DNA from: Verrucomicrobiota bacterium
GTDB lineage: Bacteria > Verrucomicrobiota > Verrucomicrobiia > Opitutales > Opitutaceae
Reading direction: 5' to 3'
DNA length: 64,000 nucleotides
Assembly (NCBI GenBank): GCA_023386835.1
Contig: JAEWIY010000216.1
Span: 1-64,000 of the forward strand
In this document: positions 9,202 to 17,669 of the stretch, in pieces
Layout of the letters: the number at the start of each line of letters is the position of its first letter
Numbering within the stretch: the stretch's first letter is position 1
Program-made: the position numbers and the translations under genes
Notes under the pieces: model-generated
Databases searched by the model: none
What the model saw: only the letters and a program-made list of their open reading frames with translations
What the model was told of the DNA's origin: nothing

Positions 9202-10075
9202 AACCAGCCGTCATTGGACCGGGTTGGCCTTCATCTCACCGTGGGTGGTTGGTTTCCTCGTCTTCACCGTCTATCCGATCGGTGCGTCGCTGTATTACTC
9301 TTTCTGCGACTACGACGTCCTGTCGCGCCCGATCTGGGTCGGTCTTTTGAACTACCAGGACATGGTGACGGATCGCGTCTACTGGCAGGCGCTCGGCAAC
9401 ACGCTGATCTTCTCCGCCATGGCGCTGCCGCTCGGGCTTTGCTTCGCTCTCGCGCTGGCGCTGCTGCTCAATCGTCCCGTCGCCGGCCGCGGCCTGTTCC
9501 GCGCGATCTACTACCTGCCGTCGCTGGTGCCGGCCGTTGCCGCCGGCGCCGTCTGGTTGTGGCTGCTGAACAGCCGCGATGGCCTCATCAACCAGGGACT
9601 GCTCGCCCTCGGTGTCGATCGTCCACCATTGTGGCTGGACGAGCCGCGGTGGACCAAACCCGGCCTTGCACTCGTCTCGATCTGGGGCTGCGGCAACACG
9701 GTGGTGATCCTGCTCGCCGCGCTGCAGGGCGTGCCGCGCGCGCAACTCGAGGCCGCGACCATCGACGGTGCCTCGGCCTGGCGGCGGCTCTGGCACGTGG
9801 TCCTGCCCGCGATCTCACCGGTCATTTATTTCAACTTCATCGTCGGTGTGATCGGCGCGCTGCAGACGTTCGCGACCGTGTTCGTCATGTTCACCAATGG
9901 CGGACCGGATCGCTCGGCGTTGTTCTACGCGGTCTACCTCTACGAGACCGCCTTCGAGTCACGACAAATGGGATACGCCTGCGCGATGGCGTGGGTGCTC
10001 TTCCTCCTGACCCTGCTCCTCACCTGGCTGGCTTCGCGGGGCACGCGCGGGTTCGTGCACTACGGCCACGAATGA
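9188..10075 (+). CDS. Sugar ABC transporter permease, MalF/UgpA type
   Basis: This 295-residue inner-membrane permease has six predicted helices. The EAA loop LEAATIDGASAWRRLWHVVLP, which contacts the ATPase, is near residue 200. It begins within the binding-protein gene (14-bp overlap) and ends one base before the next permease ATG. The length and the PSLVPAVAAGAVW and FVMFTNGGP motifs fit the oligosaccharide subfamily. It should pair with the permease at 10077. The ATPase is not encoded in the window, so a shared MsmK/UgpC-type ATPase elsewhere is likely. Confidence 0.92.
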   Translation: MRVGETSRHWTGLAFISPWVVGFLVFTVYPIGASLYYSFCDYDVLSRPIWVGLLNYQDMVTDRVYWQALGNTLIFSAMALPLGLCFALALALLLNRPVAGRGLFRAIYYLPSLVPAVAAGAVWLWLLNSRDGLINQGLLALGVDRPPLWLDEPRWTKPGLALVSIWGCGNTVVILLAALQGVPRAQLEAATIDGASAWRRLWHVVLPAISPVIYFNFIVGVIGALQTFATVFVMFTNGGPDRSALFYAVYLYETAFESRQMGYACAMAWVLFLLTLLLTWLASRGTRGFVHYGHE

Positions 10076-10076
10076 C

Positions 10077-11186
10077 ATGCGCCTGTTTCCCAAATTCCTG
10101 ACCTACACGGCGCTGGTCGCGGGAAGCGCTGTCTTCCTCCTGCCGCTTCTGTGGATGCTCTCCACCGCGCTCAAGCCGCTCGAGCAAACGACAGTGCAGC
10201 CGCCCATCTGGCTGCCGCGTCGGTATTTGATTGAGCATGACAACCAGCAACGCGAAGTGCGCCTGGGCGCGCTGGTCAACATTCCAAGCGTCTGGGCCAT
10301 TCCGGAAGGGACGTCCGCTCCGGTGGTGCTGCCGCAGGCCGATGTGCACGATGGCGTTTGGACCACCCACGGCGGACGGCAAACGGCGGTCACCGTGCTG
10401 GCGGAGATCCCGGCCTCCCCAGCGGAGCCTTGGCGCGAGGTGCGCGAGGTGGCCACCAACGAGGCGTTCATCGTGGCGGCGGCCGACATCCATGGGCGCT
10501 TTGCGCCCCGTTGGGTCAACTTTGCCCGTGCAATCGACGTGATGCAGCATTTCTGGCGGTACTTCGGCAACACCGTCCTGCTCTGCGTACTCAACGTCAT
10601 CGGCATGGTCTTCTCCAGCGCGCTGGTGGCGTACGGATTCTCCCGGATCGAGTGGCGCGGCCGTGAAACCACGTTCCTCGTCCTGCTGGCGACGATGATG
10701 ATTCCGTTTCCGGTCACCATGGTGCCGCTGTACGCGATGTTCCGTGCGCTCGGCTGGATCGGCACGCTGCGGCCGTTGTGGGTGACGGCGTTCTTCGCCA
10801 GCGCTTTCAACGTTTTTCTGCTCCGGCAATTCTTCCGGACGATTCCGAAGGAACTCTCCGAAGCAGCGCGCATCGATGGCTGCGGCGAGTTCCGGATCTT
10901 CTGGCAGATCATCATGCCGCTCTGCCGGCCGGCCCTGGTTGTCGTCGCGCTCTTCACGTTTCTCGGCACGTGGAACGACTTTCTCGGTCCGCTCATCTAT
11001 CTGACCGACGAGCGCGACTTCACCTTGGCGCTCGCCCTGAAATCGATGCAGCAGAAAAGCGCCCTGACCGACTGGCATTACCTGATGGCCGCCAGCACCC
11101 TCGTGATCCTGCCCGTCATCACCCTCTTTATCGTGGCGCAACGCGCCTTCATCGAAGGCATCGCCATGACCGGCAGCAAAACCTGA
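10077..11186 (+). CDS. Sugar ABC transporter permease, MalG type, with large periplasmic insertion
   Basis: This 369-residue MalG/UgpE-type permease has its first helix at about 8-32, a long non-membrane stretch at about 40-155, and five further helices. The EAA loop EAARIDGCGEFRIFWQIIMP is near 260. Typical family members have about 270-300 residues and only some 40 between helices 1 and 2, so roughly 80-90 residues are inserted. The insert is polar and predicted to be periplasmic, where it could touch the binding lipoprotein or ligand. ATG 10077 follows the previous stop by one base, which indicates an operon. Confidence 0.9.
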   Translation: MRLFPKFLTYTALVAGSAVFLLPLLWMLSTALKPLEQTTVQPPIWLPRRYLIEHDNQQREVRLGALVNIPSVWAIPEGTSAPVVLPQADVHDGVWTTHGGRQTAVTVLAEIPASPAEPWREVREVATNEAFIVAAADIHGRFAPRWVNFARAIDVMQHFWRYFGNTVLLCVLNVIGMVFSSALVAYGFSRIEWRGRETTFLVLLATMMIPFPVTMVPLYAMFRALGWIGTLRPLWVTAFFASAFNVFLLRQFFRTIPKELSEAARIDGCGEFRIFWQIIMPLCRPALVVVALFTFLGTWNDFLGPLIYLTDERDFTLALALKSMQQKSALTDWHYLMAASTLVILPVITLFIVAQRAFIEGIAMTGSKT

Positions 11187-11239
11187 CCCCACCCCTTTTC
11201 GTCCGGTTCACGGACGGAACACAGGACCCAGGAGAATCC

Positions 11240-14095
11240 ATGAAAACCGACACAAGCACTAGATACGCGTTGGCCTGCGGGCTGACGCTTGGTCTCGGCG
11301 CCCAATTGTATGGCCAGGCCGTCGAGCCCGTCACTCCTCCACCGCCGCCCGAGGGGGAGATCATCCAATTGAGTCCATTCACGGTGGATACAAGCCAGGA
11401 CCGTGGATACATCGCCGTCGACGCCCTGGCCGGCGGCCGCACCAACACGCCGATCAAACTCACCCCCGCGGCGATGTCGTCGCTGACCCGCACCTTCATC
11501 GATGACGTCGGCATTCAAAACGTGCGCGAAGCATTGCGCTGGGCGCCCAACGTCGTGCCGACCGACCCACAGGCCGGCAAGGGCTTCGGCGGCGCGGCGT
11601 TCCATCCGTGGTCGTTCAACTTCCGCGGCGCCGGAGCCGGACAACAAGGTGGTCCTGGACCGACCCGAAACTACTTCACGTTCTTCGAGAACGCGGACGC
11701 GTACAACATCGAGCGCGTCGAGTTCACCCGCGGCCCCAACGGCATCCTCTTCGGCCTCGGAACGGTCGGTGGCACGCTCTCGACCTACACGAAGGTGCCG
11801 CGACTCGATAAGGACTTCCTCACGCCGGCCGTCATCGCCGACGATCACGGCAGCCTGCGCTTCGAGGTCGACTACAACGTCGCGCCATCGGAGAAGTTCG
11901 CCATTCGCGTCAACGCGCTGTACGACGAACCGCGCGGCTGGCGGGAAGGCGACGAAGGCGAAAAGCAGGCCCTCACGCTCGCGTTTCTCTACAAGCTGAC
12001 CGACAACACGACGCTTCGACTGGAAGTGGAGGGCGCGAAGAACAAACAGACGCTCTTTGGTTCGAACATCGGTGACAAATTCTCCTCGTGGGACGGCGTC
12101 ACCGCCTCGGAAACCTGGGGCGCTGAACCGACGGGCGGAGCACCCTTCACGAAGATCGGTGCGGCGGGTGCGTGGGGCGACTGGCTCCAGGTATTGCCCG
12201 TGTACATACCGAACCTCGGGGAAAAGGGGCTGATGCCCTGGGGCCGCTGGGAAGACGGGGTCTACATGGGCGGCTACGCTTCCCGGAGCCCGATGCTCGA
12301 CCAGGGTCAGGCCCTGCCTCTTGCGCCCTACCGCGGCTGGTACCCGAACCGGGTCAAGCTGGCGTGGGAAACGGAATGGTCTGACCTGAGCAATGCGCCG
12401 GTGCGTTTCAGCAAAGACTGGACCTACGGCAAAGGCAAAAGCACGAATGACTTCGAGGACCTGACACTTTTCCTCGATCATAGCTTCAATGAGAAGCTGG
12501 ACCTGCAGTTGTCGTTCTTCACCTACGACACGGAAACGACGGCGCGCGATTACGAAGGCACCGGTGGCGCCGCGGTCGACATCAACCGACAGTTGCCCGA
12601 CGGCTCGCCCAATCCGAACTTCGGCAAACTGTTCGCCGATTTCTTCCTCTCGGCGCAATCGCAGAATCGGTCGGTCGACGAATACCGCGGGCAGCTGAAC
12701 TACAAGTACCGCGGCACCTTGTTTGGCTCCGATTTCAACCAACTGCTTTCGGTCTCCGCCTCGCAGCGCACAACGAAGATCTGGGCGCGCCAAAACCTCG
12801 CCCAAGTCGGGAACAGTCCGTGGATCGACAACCCCGCGGACTGGACCCACAACATGGTCTTCGGTCGCATCTACCTGGATGAGCCCAACCACTGGGTGCC
12901 GATCCCCCAAGGGATCAACGGCTACTCCGTCGGGTACCTGCCCGCTCAGGCGTACTGGTTCGACTTCGATGACGAGTTCGAGCTGACCAGCTTCGCGCTC
13001 TTCTCCAACACCCGGATGTTTGATGAACGTCTGAGCATCGCCCTGGGCGTGCGCCGCGATAGCTACGACGAACATCTCGTTTCACTCCGCCGCGGTCCGA
13101 ACTTCACCAATCAGGTCTCCGACGAGAGCGACGACGGCACGACCTACACGGCCGGCGCGATCTACTACTTCGGGTGGCTGGGTGTGTTCGCCAACTACTC
13201 GGAAAGCCTGCTGCCGCCGAACGCCGGCTCCCAGCCCTACATCGGCGGCGCGCGCCCGGGGCCGGAGGAGAACGAAGGTTACGATTACGGCATCCGCATC
13301 TCGACGGGCGACGGCAAGTACTACGCCACGTTCAGCCGCTATGAATCGACCTCCGCGAACCGCAACGTGGAGAATCCGATCGGCATCCGTGGCGTCTGGC
13401 AGGCCTATAACGTCGCGCGCGGCGAAAACGCGGACGCAGGCTTCGGCGGTATCGCTTATTCGGATACCCAGGCGCTCGAGGCCTATGGTTACGAGTTCGA
13501 GGTCACGGCGAACCCCACGCCCAACCTTCGCATCCAGGCGAGCTACAGCCTGCCGGAGACGGAGATCACCGACTTCTACCCGATGGTCCGCGCCCACGTC
13601 GCCGAGAACATCGCCGAGTGGAACCGGCAGATTGGCGCCACGACCAACCCGGACCAAGCCGCCAACCTCCGCAACGCCATTGCGGGCGTGGAAGATGCGC
13701 TGGCGCAAGCGGTGGGTGGTAATCCACAGCAGGGGTCGGTCGACTACACCGCGTCGGTCTTTGCCAACTACTCGTTTGACCAGGACGCGCTGGACGGCCT
13801 GTCGGTCGGCGTGGGTGGCACCTGGACGGGCCCGGCCTACCTGCTGACGGCGAACGGCGATGAGTACTTCGGCAACTCGTACAAGAGCATCGACGCTGTC
13901 ATCGCGTACGAAACCCGCATCGGCCGCGCCAACGTGCGTTTCGCGCTGAACATCGACAACATCTTCGACTATGACGATCCGATCGTGACCGGCTACCACT
14001 GGGGTTACGAAGATGAGAGCGGGCGACGGATTCGCGACGCGTACTACTTCCAGAATCCGCGGACGTTCCGCCTGAGCGCCCGGTTCACGTTCTAA
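11240..14095 (+). CDS. TonB-dependent outer-membrane receptor
   Basis: The receptor has 951 residues from ATG 11240, preceded by GGAGAA at 11231. A signal peptide ends near residue 24 (LGAQLYGQA). The N-terminal extension carries IIQLSPFTVDTS, the short motif found before the plug in many Opitutaceae receptors. The plug covers about 60-190 (VREALRWAPNVVP, VEFTRGPNGILFG), followed by a long beta barrel ending in an aromatic residue (RLSARFTF). The frame stays open upstream to 10778, but that part overlaps the permease gene and is not used. Placed between ABC permeases and GH94/GH3 genes, it most likely imports glucan oligosaccharides across the outer membrane. No SusD-like partner is present. 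Confidence 0.92.
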   Translation: MKTDTSTRYALACGLTLGLGAQLYGQAVEPVTPPPPPEGEIIQLSPFTVDTSQDRGYIAVDALAGGRTNTPIKLTPAAMSSLTRTFIDDVGIQNVREALRWAPNVVPTDPQAGKGFGGAAFHPWSFNFRGAGAGQQGGPGPTRNYFTFFENADAYNIERVEFTRGPNGILFGLGTVGGTLSTYTKVPRLDKDFLTPAVIADDHGSLRFEVDYNVAPSEKFAIRVNALYDEPRGWREGDEGEKQALTLAFLYKLTDNTTLRLEVEGAKNKQTLFGSNIGDKFSSWDGVTASETWGAEPTGGAPFTKIGAAGAWGDWLQVLPVYIPNLGEKGLMPWGRWEDGVYMGGYASRSPMLDQGQALPLAPYRGWYPNRVKLAWETEWSDLSNAPVRFSKDWTYGKGKSTNDFEDLTLFLDHSFNEKLDLQLSFFTYDTETTARDYEGTGGAAVDINRQLPDGSPNPNFGKLFADFFLSAQSQNRSVDEYRGQLNYKYRGTLFGSDFNQLLSVSASQRTTKIWARQNLAQVGNSPWIDNPADWTHNMVFGRIYLDEPNHWVPIPQGINGYSVGYLPAQAYWFDFDDEFELTSFALFSNTRMFDERLSIALGVRRDSYDEHLVSLRRGPNFTNQVSDESDDGTTYTAGAIYYFGWLGVFANYSESLLPPNAGSQPYIGGARPGPEENEGYDYGIRISTGDGKYYATFSRYESTSANRNVENPIGIRGVWQAYNVARGENADAGFGGIAYSDTQALEAYGYEFEVTANPTPNLRIQASYSLPETEITDFYPMVRAHVAENIAEWNRQIGATTNPDQAANLRNAIAGVEDALAQAVGGNPQQGSVDYTASVFANYSFDQDALDGLSVGVGGTWTGPAYLLTANGDEYFGNSYKSIDAVIAYETRIGRANVRFALNIDNIFDYDDPIVTGYHWGYEDESGRRIRDAYYFQNPRTFRLSARFTF

Positions 14096-14101
14096 TCACG
14101 C

Positions 14102-14149
14102 GCGCGTCGACGGGTCTCGGGTCCCACTTCGACCCGGTCGACGCGCTTT
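14102..14149 (+). terminator. Strong hairpin after the TonB receptor gene
   Basis: GCGCGTCGAC (14102-14111) pairs perfectly with GTCGACGCGC (14137-14146). The inner GGGTC/GACCC pairs extend this to 15 bp with one bulge and a 14-nt loop, followed by TTT. It starts 7 nt after the receptor stop. It could end transcription or act as an attenuating or stabilising hairpin before the GH94 gene. Confidence 0.6.
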
Positions 14150-14225
14150 GTCCTGGGTGAAGACCAGCCTGCGCCGCCACGCGCGGGCTGGTCTGGCTCG
14201 TCGTCTTCGAAACCGATCCGCAGCC

Positions 14226-17200
14226 ATGATGAAAGCCACGTCTACCCCGGCGAGCGACGAGGTTCGTTCCTCGCGCCACTTTGGCCTGATCGAGCTCCGC
14301 TCGACCTCTGGCCTGATCCTGCAGTTGCTCCCCACCGGCGCGGTTTTTGCCATCCGCCACGGATCAACCCTCCTCAACCAATTTCTTCCCGGCCCCGCGG
14401 AAGAAGGCCTCCTGCGGCTCTGGCTCCGCTGGGAGGAGGACGGCGCCTGGCACGGGGCCGATCTCATCGGTCCCGACGCTGCCTTTGGCCGTCGAGGAGC
14501 CAACAGCGTCATCTGGCGGTCGCAGCCCCGCGCAGGCATTTCGGTTGAAACCAGCCTGGACGTTCATCCCGAAAGGCCCGCCTGGCGCTGGTGTATTCAG
14601 ATCACCAGCACGAAGCAGCGCCCGTTCAAAGCCGAGCTGATCCTCGCCCACGATCTTGGACTTTCCGATGAAGGCGGTGTTCGGAACAACGAGGCGTACA
14701 CGTCCCACTACATCGATCTGCTCCCCGTGCGTGACCGCCGCCTGGGCTGGGTTGTGCTCGCGCGGCAAAACCAGGCCACCGGTGGCGGACAGCATCCCTG
14801 GCTGGGACTGGCCTGCGCGCAGCGTGCCGCCGCGTTTGCGACCGACGGCATCCAAGTCTTCGGGGCTGATCACCGCCTCACCGGAAAACCGGCTGCCCTG
14901 ACGCAGGGTCTGCCCGCCGAACGTCTGCAGGCGGAGTTCGCCGTCGCCGCGCTACAGAGCGATCCCATCCAAGTCACGCGAGGAGAACCCGCGACGGTCG
15001 AGTTTGTGGCTCTCTTCGATCCGGATCACAAAGACGCTTCTTCGACGGACGATATCCGCCGCCTCGCGGCGGAGTTGCAGGGCGATTGGACGGTGCCGGA
15101 CGTGCCCACCATCGAGCCGCTGCGACCAAACGCGGGCCTTTTTGTGCATGCGTCTTGGGTCCACGGTGACGAGTTGTCGGAAGAGGAACTTGCACGTCGT
15201 TTCCCCGGACCCTGGCGCCATGAGGAGCGCCAGGCCGGCACGTTGCAGTCGTTCTTCTACGGACGTTCGGCTCACGTTGTTTGTCGCGCCAAGGAAGCCC
15301 TCATTCAGCGCCCACACGGCCATATCCTGCGCAGTGGCGAGTCGGTTTGGCTCGAACCAGATCATCTCGGCGTCACCTGCTACGCCGCCGGCGTCTTTGC
15401 CGCCCAGGTGTATCTCGGCAACACCAACCTCGCGCGTTTTCTGTCGGTCTCCCGGAATCCGCTCAACCTGACGCGAGCCAATGGCCAGCGGGTCTTCCTC
15501 CGCCGCGAAGGCACATGGCACCAACTTGGTGTGCCTTCCGCCTTCGAGCTCCATCCGGAGTTGGCCAGCTGGTGGTATCGCCTCGGCCACGAAACGCTGA
15601 TTCGGGCAGAACTGGCGTGCACGGTTGGCGCTCCCGCGGCGGTCCTGCTGCTCGAGGTGGTTGAAGGCCCGCCGCAGGAGTTCCTTGTCACGCACCAACT
15701 GGCCTTGGGTGTGAACGAATTCGATCAGGGTGGGCGCCTGGTGCACGACGCTGCCAATCAGCTGTTGGTGTGTGAACCAGCCGAGGAGAGCCCGATGGTC
15801 CGGCCGATGCCCGGAATCATGTTCGCCCTCGCGTCCTTGAGCCCCTCCGAGGCGGTGACGCTGGGTGGCGACGGTCCGCTGTATCCAGACCAACATGACC
15901 GCAACGGGCCCTACGCGACGGCGCTGTTCCCCTCCACCCGCCGGTGTGGACTCATCCTGGCGGCCGCACAGGGAGTCGACGAACTAAGGGCGGCGGTTCG
16001 GACCGCACGGGCAGAAGCCCACAGCAGAGCACGCTGGCTCGCGGCCCCCGCCGCCCCGCCGGCAGCGCCGCTGCGCTTACGGGCTCGCGACCCGGCCGTT
16101 TCTCGAATCAGCGAGGTGCTGCCATGGTTCACGCACAATGCTTGGATCCACTTCTCCGCTCCCCATGGGCTCGAGCAAGCGGGCGGCGCCGCCTGGGGTG
16201 TCCGGGACGTCTGCCAAGGCTCCATCGAATGGCTACTGGCGGGCGGCGATTTTTCCACCGCCCGTCGACTCCTGCTGACCGTCTTCTCGCGCCAGTTTTC
16301 CGACGGCAGCTGGCCGCAGTGGTTCATGCATGATCCCTTTCGCTGGATCCAGTCGCACCACAGCCACGGCGACGTCTGCTTCTGGCCGTTGAAGGCCTTG
16401 GGCGACTACATCGAGGCGAGCAACGACACCGCCATTCTCGACGCCCGCTGCCGCTACGCCTCCGTCGAGACGGCCGAAGCCACGGGACCGGAGGAAACGC
16501 TGCTGCAACACGCGGAACGGATCCTCGCGCATGCGCGCTCGCGCTTTGTTCCCGGCACGGCGCTGGTCAACTACGGGGACGGTGATTGGGACGACACCCT
16601 GCAACCGGCTGATCCGCGGATGCGCACACGCATGATCAGCGCGTGGACGGTCGCCCTCGCCTACCATACTTTCCGCATCTTCAATCGGGTCGCGGTGAGC
16701 GTTGGCGCGCGTACTTTGCAGCAACGGCTCGAGTCGATGCTCGCCCAGATGCGCCAGGACTTCGTCGCCCACCTGATGCCGGACGAGATCGTCGCCGGCT
16801 TCCTCGTCCGTGAAGAGGCCGGAGAACGGGTGCTCCTGCACCCAAAAGACGAGGTGACCGGCATCCGTTACCGTCTGCTGCCGATGACGCGTTCAATCCT
16901 GGCGGAGCTGTTCACCAGCGAAGAGGCGGAGCAGCACCTGCGTCTCGTTACGCGTGAACTGCTGTATCCAGACGGGGCCCGGCTAATGAGTTCACCGGCT
17001 CGTTATGAGGGCGGCCTGGAGCGCCTGTTCAAACGGGGAGACACAGCCGCCAACGTCGGTCGGGAAATCGGGCTGCAGTACGTGCACGCGCACCTGCGCT
17101 ACGCGGAGGCGCTGGCCAAGGTCGGGGACGCGGACGGACTTTGGCACGCGCTCCAGGTCGTCAATCCCGTCGCGATTCGTGAAGCGGTACCCAACGCGGA

Positions 17201-17657
17201 GGCTCGCCAGGCGAACGTCTATTTCTCCAGTTCCGACGCCGCGTTTCCGGATCGTCTGGTGGCGGCGAAGCGCTGGAAGGATCTGCGAACCGGCCGGGTG
17301 CCGGTGCGTGGCGGCTGGAGACTGTATTCGAGCGGACCCGGGCTCTTTCTGCATAAGGTGCGAACGTGCCTGCTCGGCGTTCGCGAGTCGTTCGGCGATA
17401 TCGTATTCGATCCGGTCCTCTGCCGGAGTCTCGACGGACTGGAGGCGGATCTGCGGCTCGAGGGCGCGGAAGTGACGCTGCGATTCTCCGTGCAACACGG
17501 CGCCCACACCCCGCGCGCCCTGCGGATCAACGGTATCAGCGTTGATGCGACGCGCCGCGAACCCAACCCCTACCGTGACGGCGGCCTCCTCGTGCCGCGA
17601 GACACGTTGCGCCGGCAGTTTCGGCCTGGATCGAACCTGATCGAAATCGGACTGTGA
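14226..17657 (+). CDS. GH94 phosphorylase, probable 1,2-beta-oligoglucan phosphorylase
   Basis: This 1143-residue protein lacks a signal peptide, so it is cytoplasmic. The N-terminal beta-sandwich region (to about 600) and the alpha/alpha barrel (about 640-1000) follow the GH94 plan. The barrel contains WGVRDVCQGSIEWLLAGGDF and GDGDWDDTLQPA. The acidic cluster D787-W-D-D790 matches the DWND motif that holds the GH94 general acid. Cellobiose phosphorylases are about 800 residues, while sophorooligosaccharide phosphorylases are about 1100, so length and context favour the latter. These enzymes phosphorolyse beta-1,2-glucan chains to glucose 1-phosphate. The start is ATG 14226 or 14229. The GH3 gene begins 12 nt after its stop. 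Confidence 0.82.
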   Translation: MMKATSTPASDEVRSSRHFGLIELRSTSGLILQLLPTGAVFAIRHGSTLLNQFLPGPAEEGLLRLWLRWEEDGAWHGADLIGPDAAFGRRGANSVIWRSQPRAGISVETSLDVHPERPAWRWCIQITSTKQRPFKAELILAHDLGLSDEGGVRNNEAYTSHYIDLLPVRDRRLGWVVLARQNQATGGGQHPWLGLACAQRAAAFATDGIQVFGADHRLTGKPAALTQGLPAERLQAEFAVAALQSDPIQVTRGEPATVEFVALFDPDHKDASSTDDIRRLAAELQGDWTVPDVPTIEPLRPNAGLFVHASWVHGDELSEEELARRFPGPWRHEERQAGTLQSFFYGRSAHVVCRAKEALIQRPHGHILRSGESVWLEPDHLGVTCYAAGVFAAQVYLGNTNLARFLSVSRNPLNLTRANGQRVFLRREGTWHQLGVPSAFELHPELASWWYRLGHETLIRAELACTVGAPAAVLLLEVVEGPPQEFLVTHQLALGVNEFDQGGRLVHDAANQLLVCEPAEESPMVRPMPGIMFALASLSPSEAVTLGGDGPLYPDQHDRNGPYATALFPSTRRCGLILAAAQGVDELRAAVRTARAEAHSRARWLAAPAAPPAAPLRLRARDPAVSRISEVLPWFTHNAWIHFSAPHGLEQAGGAAWGVRDVCQGSIEWLLAGGDFSTARRLLLTVFSRQFSDGSWPQWFMHDPFRWIQSHHSHGDVCFWPLKALGDYIEASNDTAILDARCRYASVETAEATGPEETLLQHAERILAHARSRFVPGTALVNYGDGDWDDTLQPADPRMRTRMISAWTVALAYHTFRIFNRVAVSVGARTLQQRLESMLAQMRQDFVAHLMPDEIVAGFLVREEAGERVLLHPKDEVTGIRYRLLPMTRSILAELFTSEEAEQHLRLVTRELLYPDGARLMSSPARYEGGLERLFKRGDTAANVGREIGLQYVHAHLRYAEALAKVGDADGLWHALQVVNPVAIREAVPNAEARQANVYFSSSDAAFPDRLVAAKRWKDLRTGRVPVRGGWRLYSSGPGLFLHKVRTCLLGVRESFGDIVFDPVLCRSLDGLEADLRLEGAEVTLRFSVQHGAHTPRALRINGISVDATRREPNPYRDGGLLVPRDTLRRQFRPGSNLIEIGL

Positions 17658-17669
17658 ACGCTGCCCACC

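Noticed and set aside
11078..13075. Long minus-strand open frame (665 codons) opposite the TonB receptor gene
   Set aside because: It is antisense to a receptor with clear domains, has no recognisable motifs, and GC-rich genes often leave such open frames.
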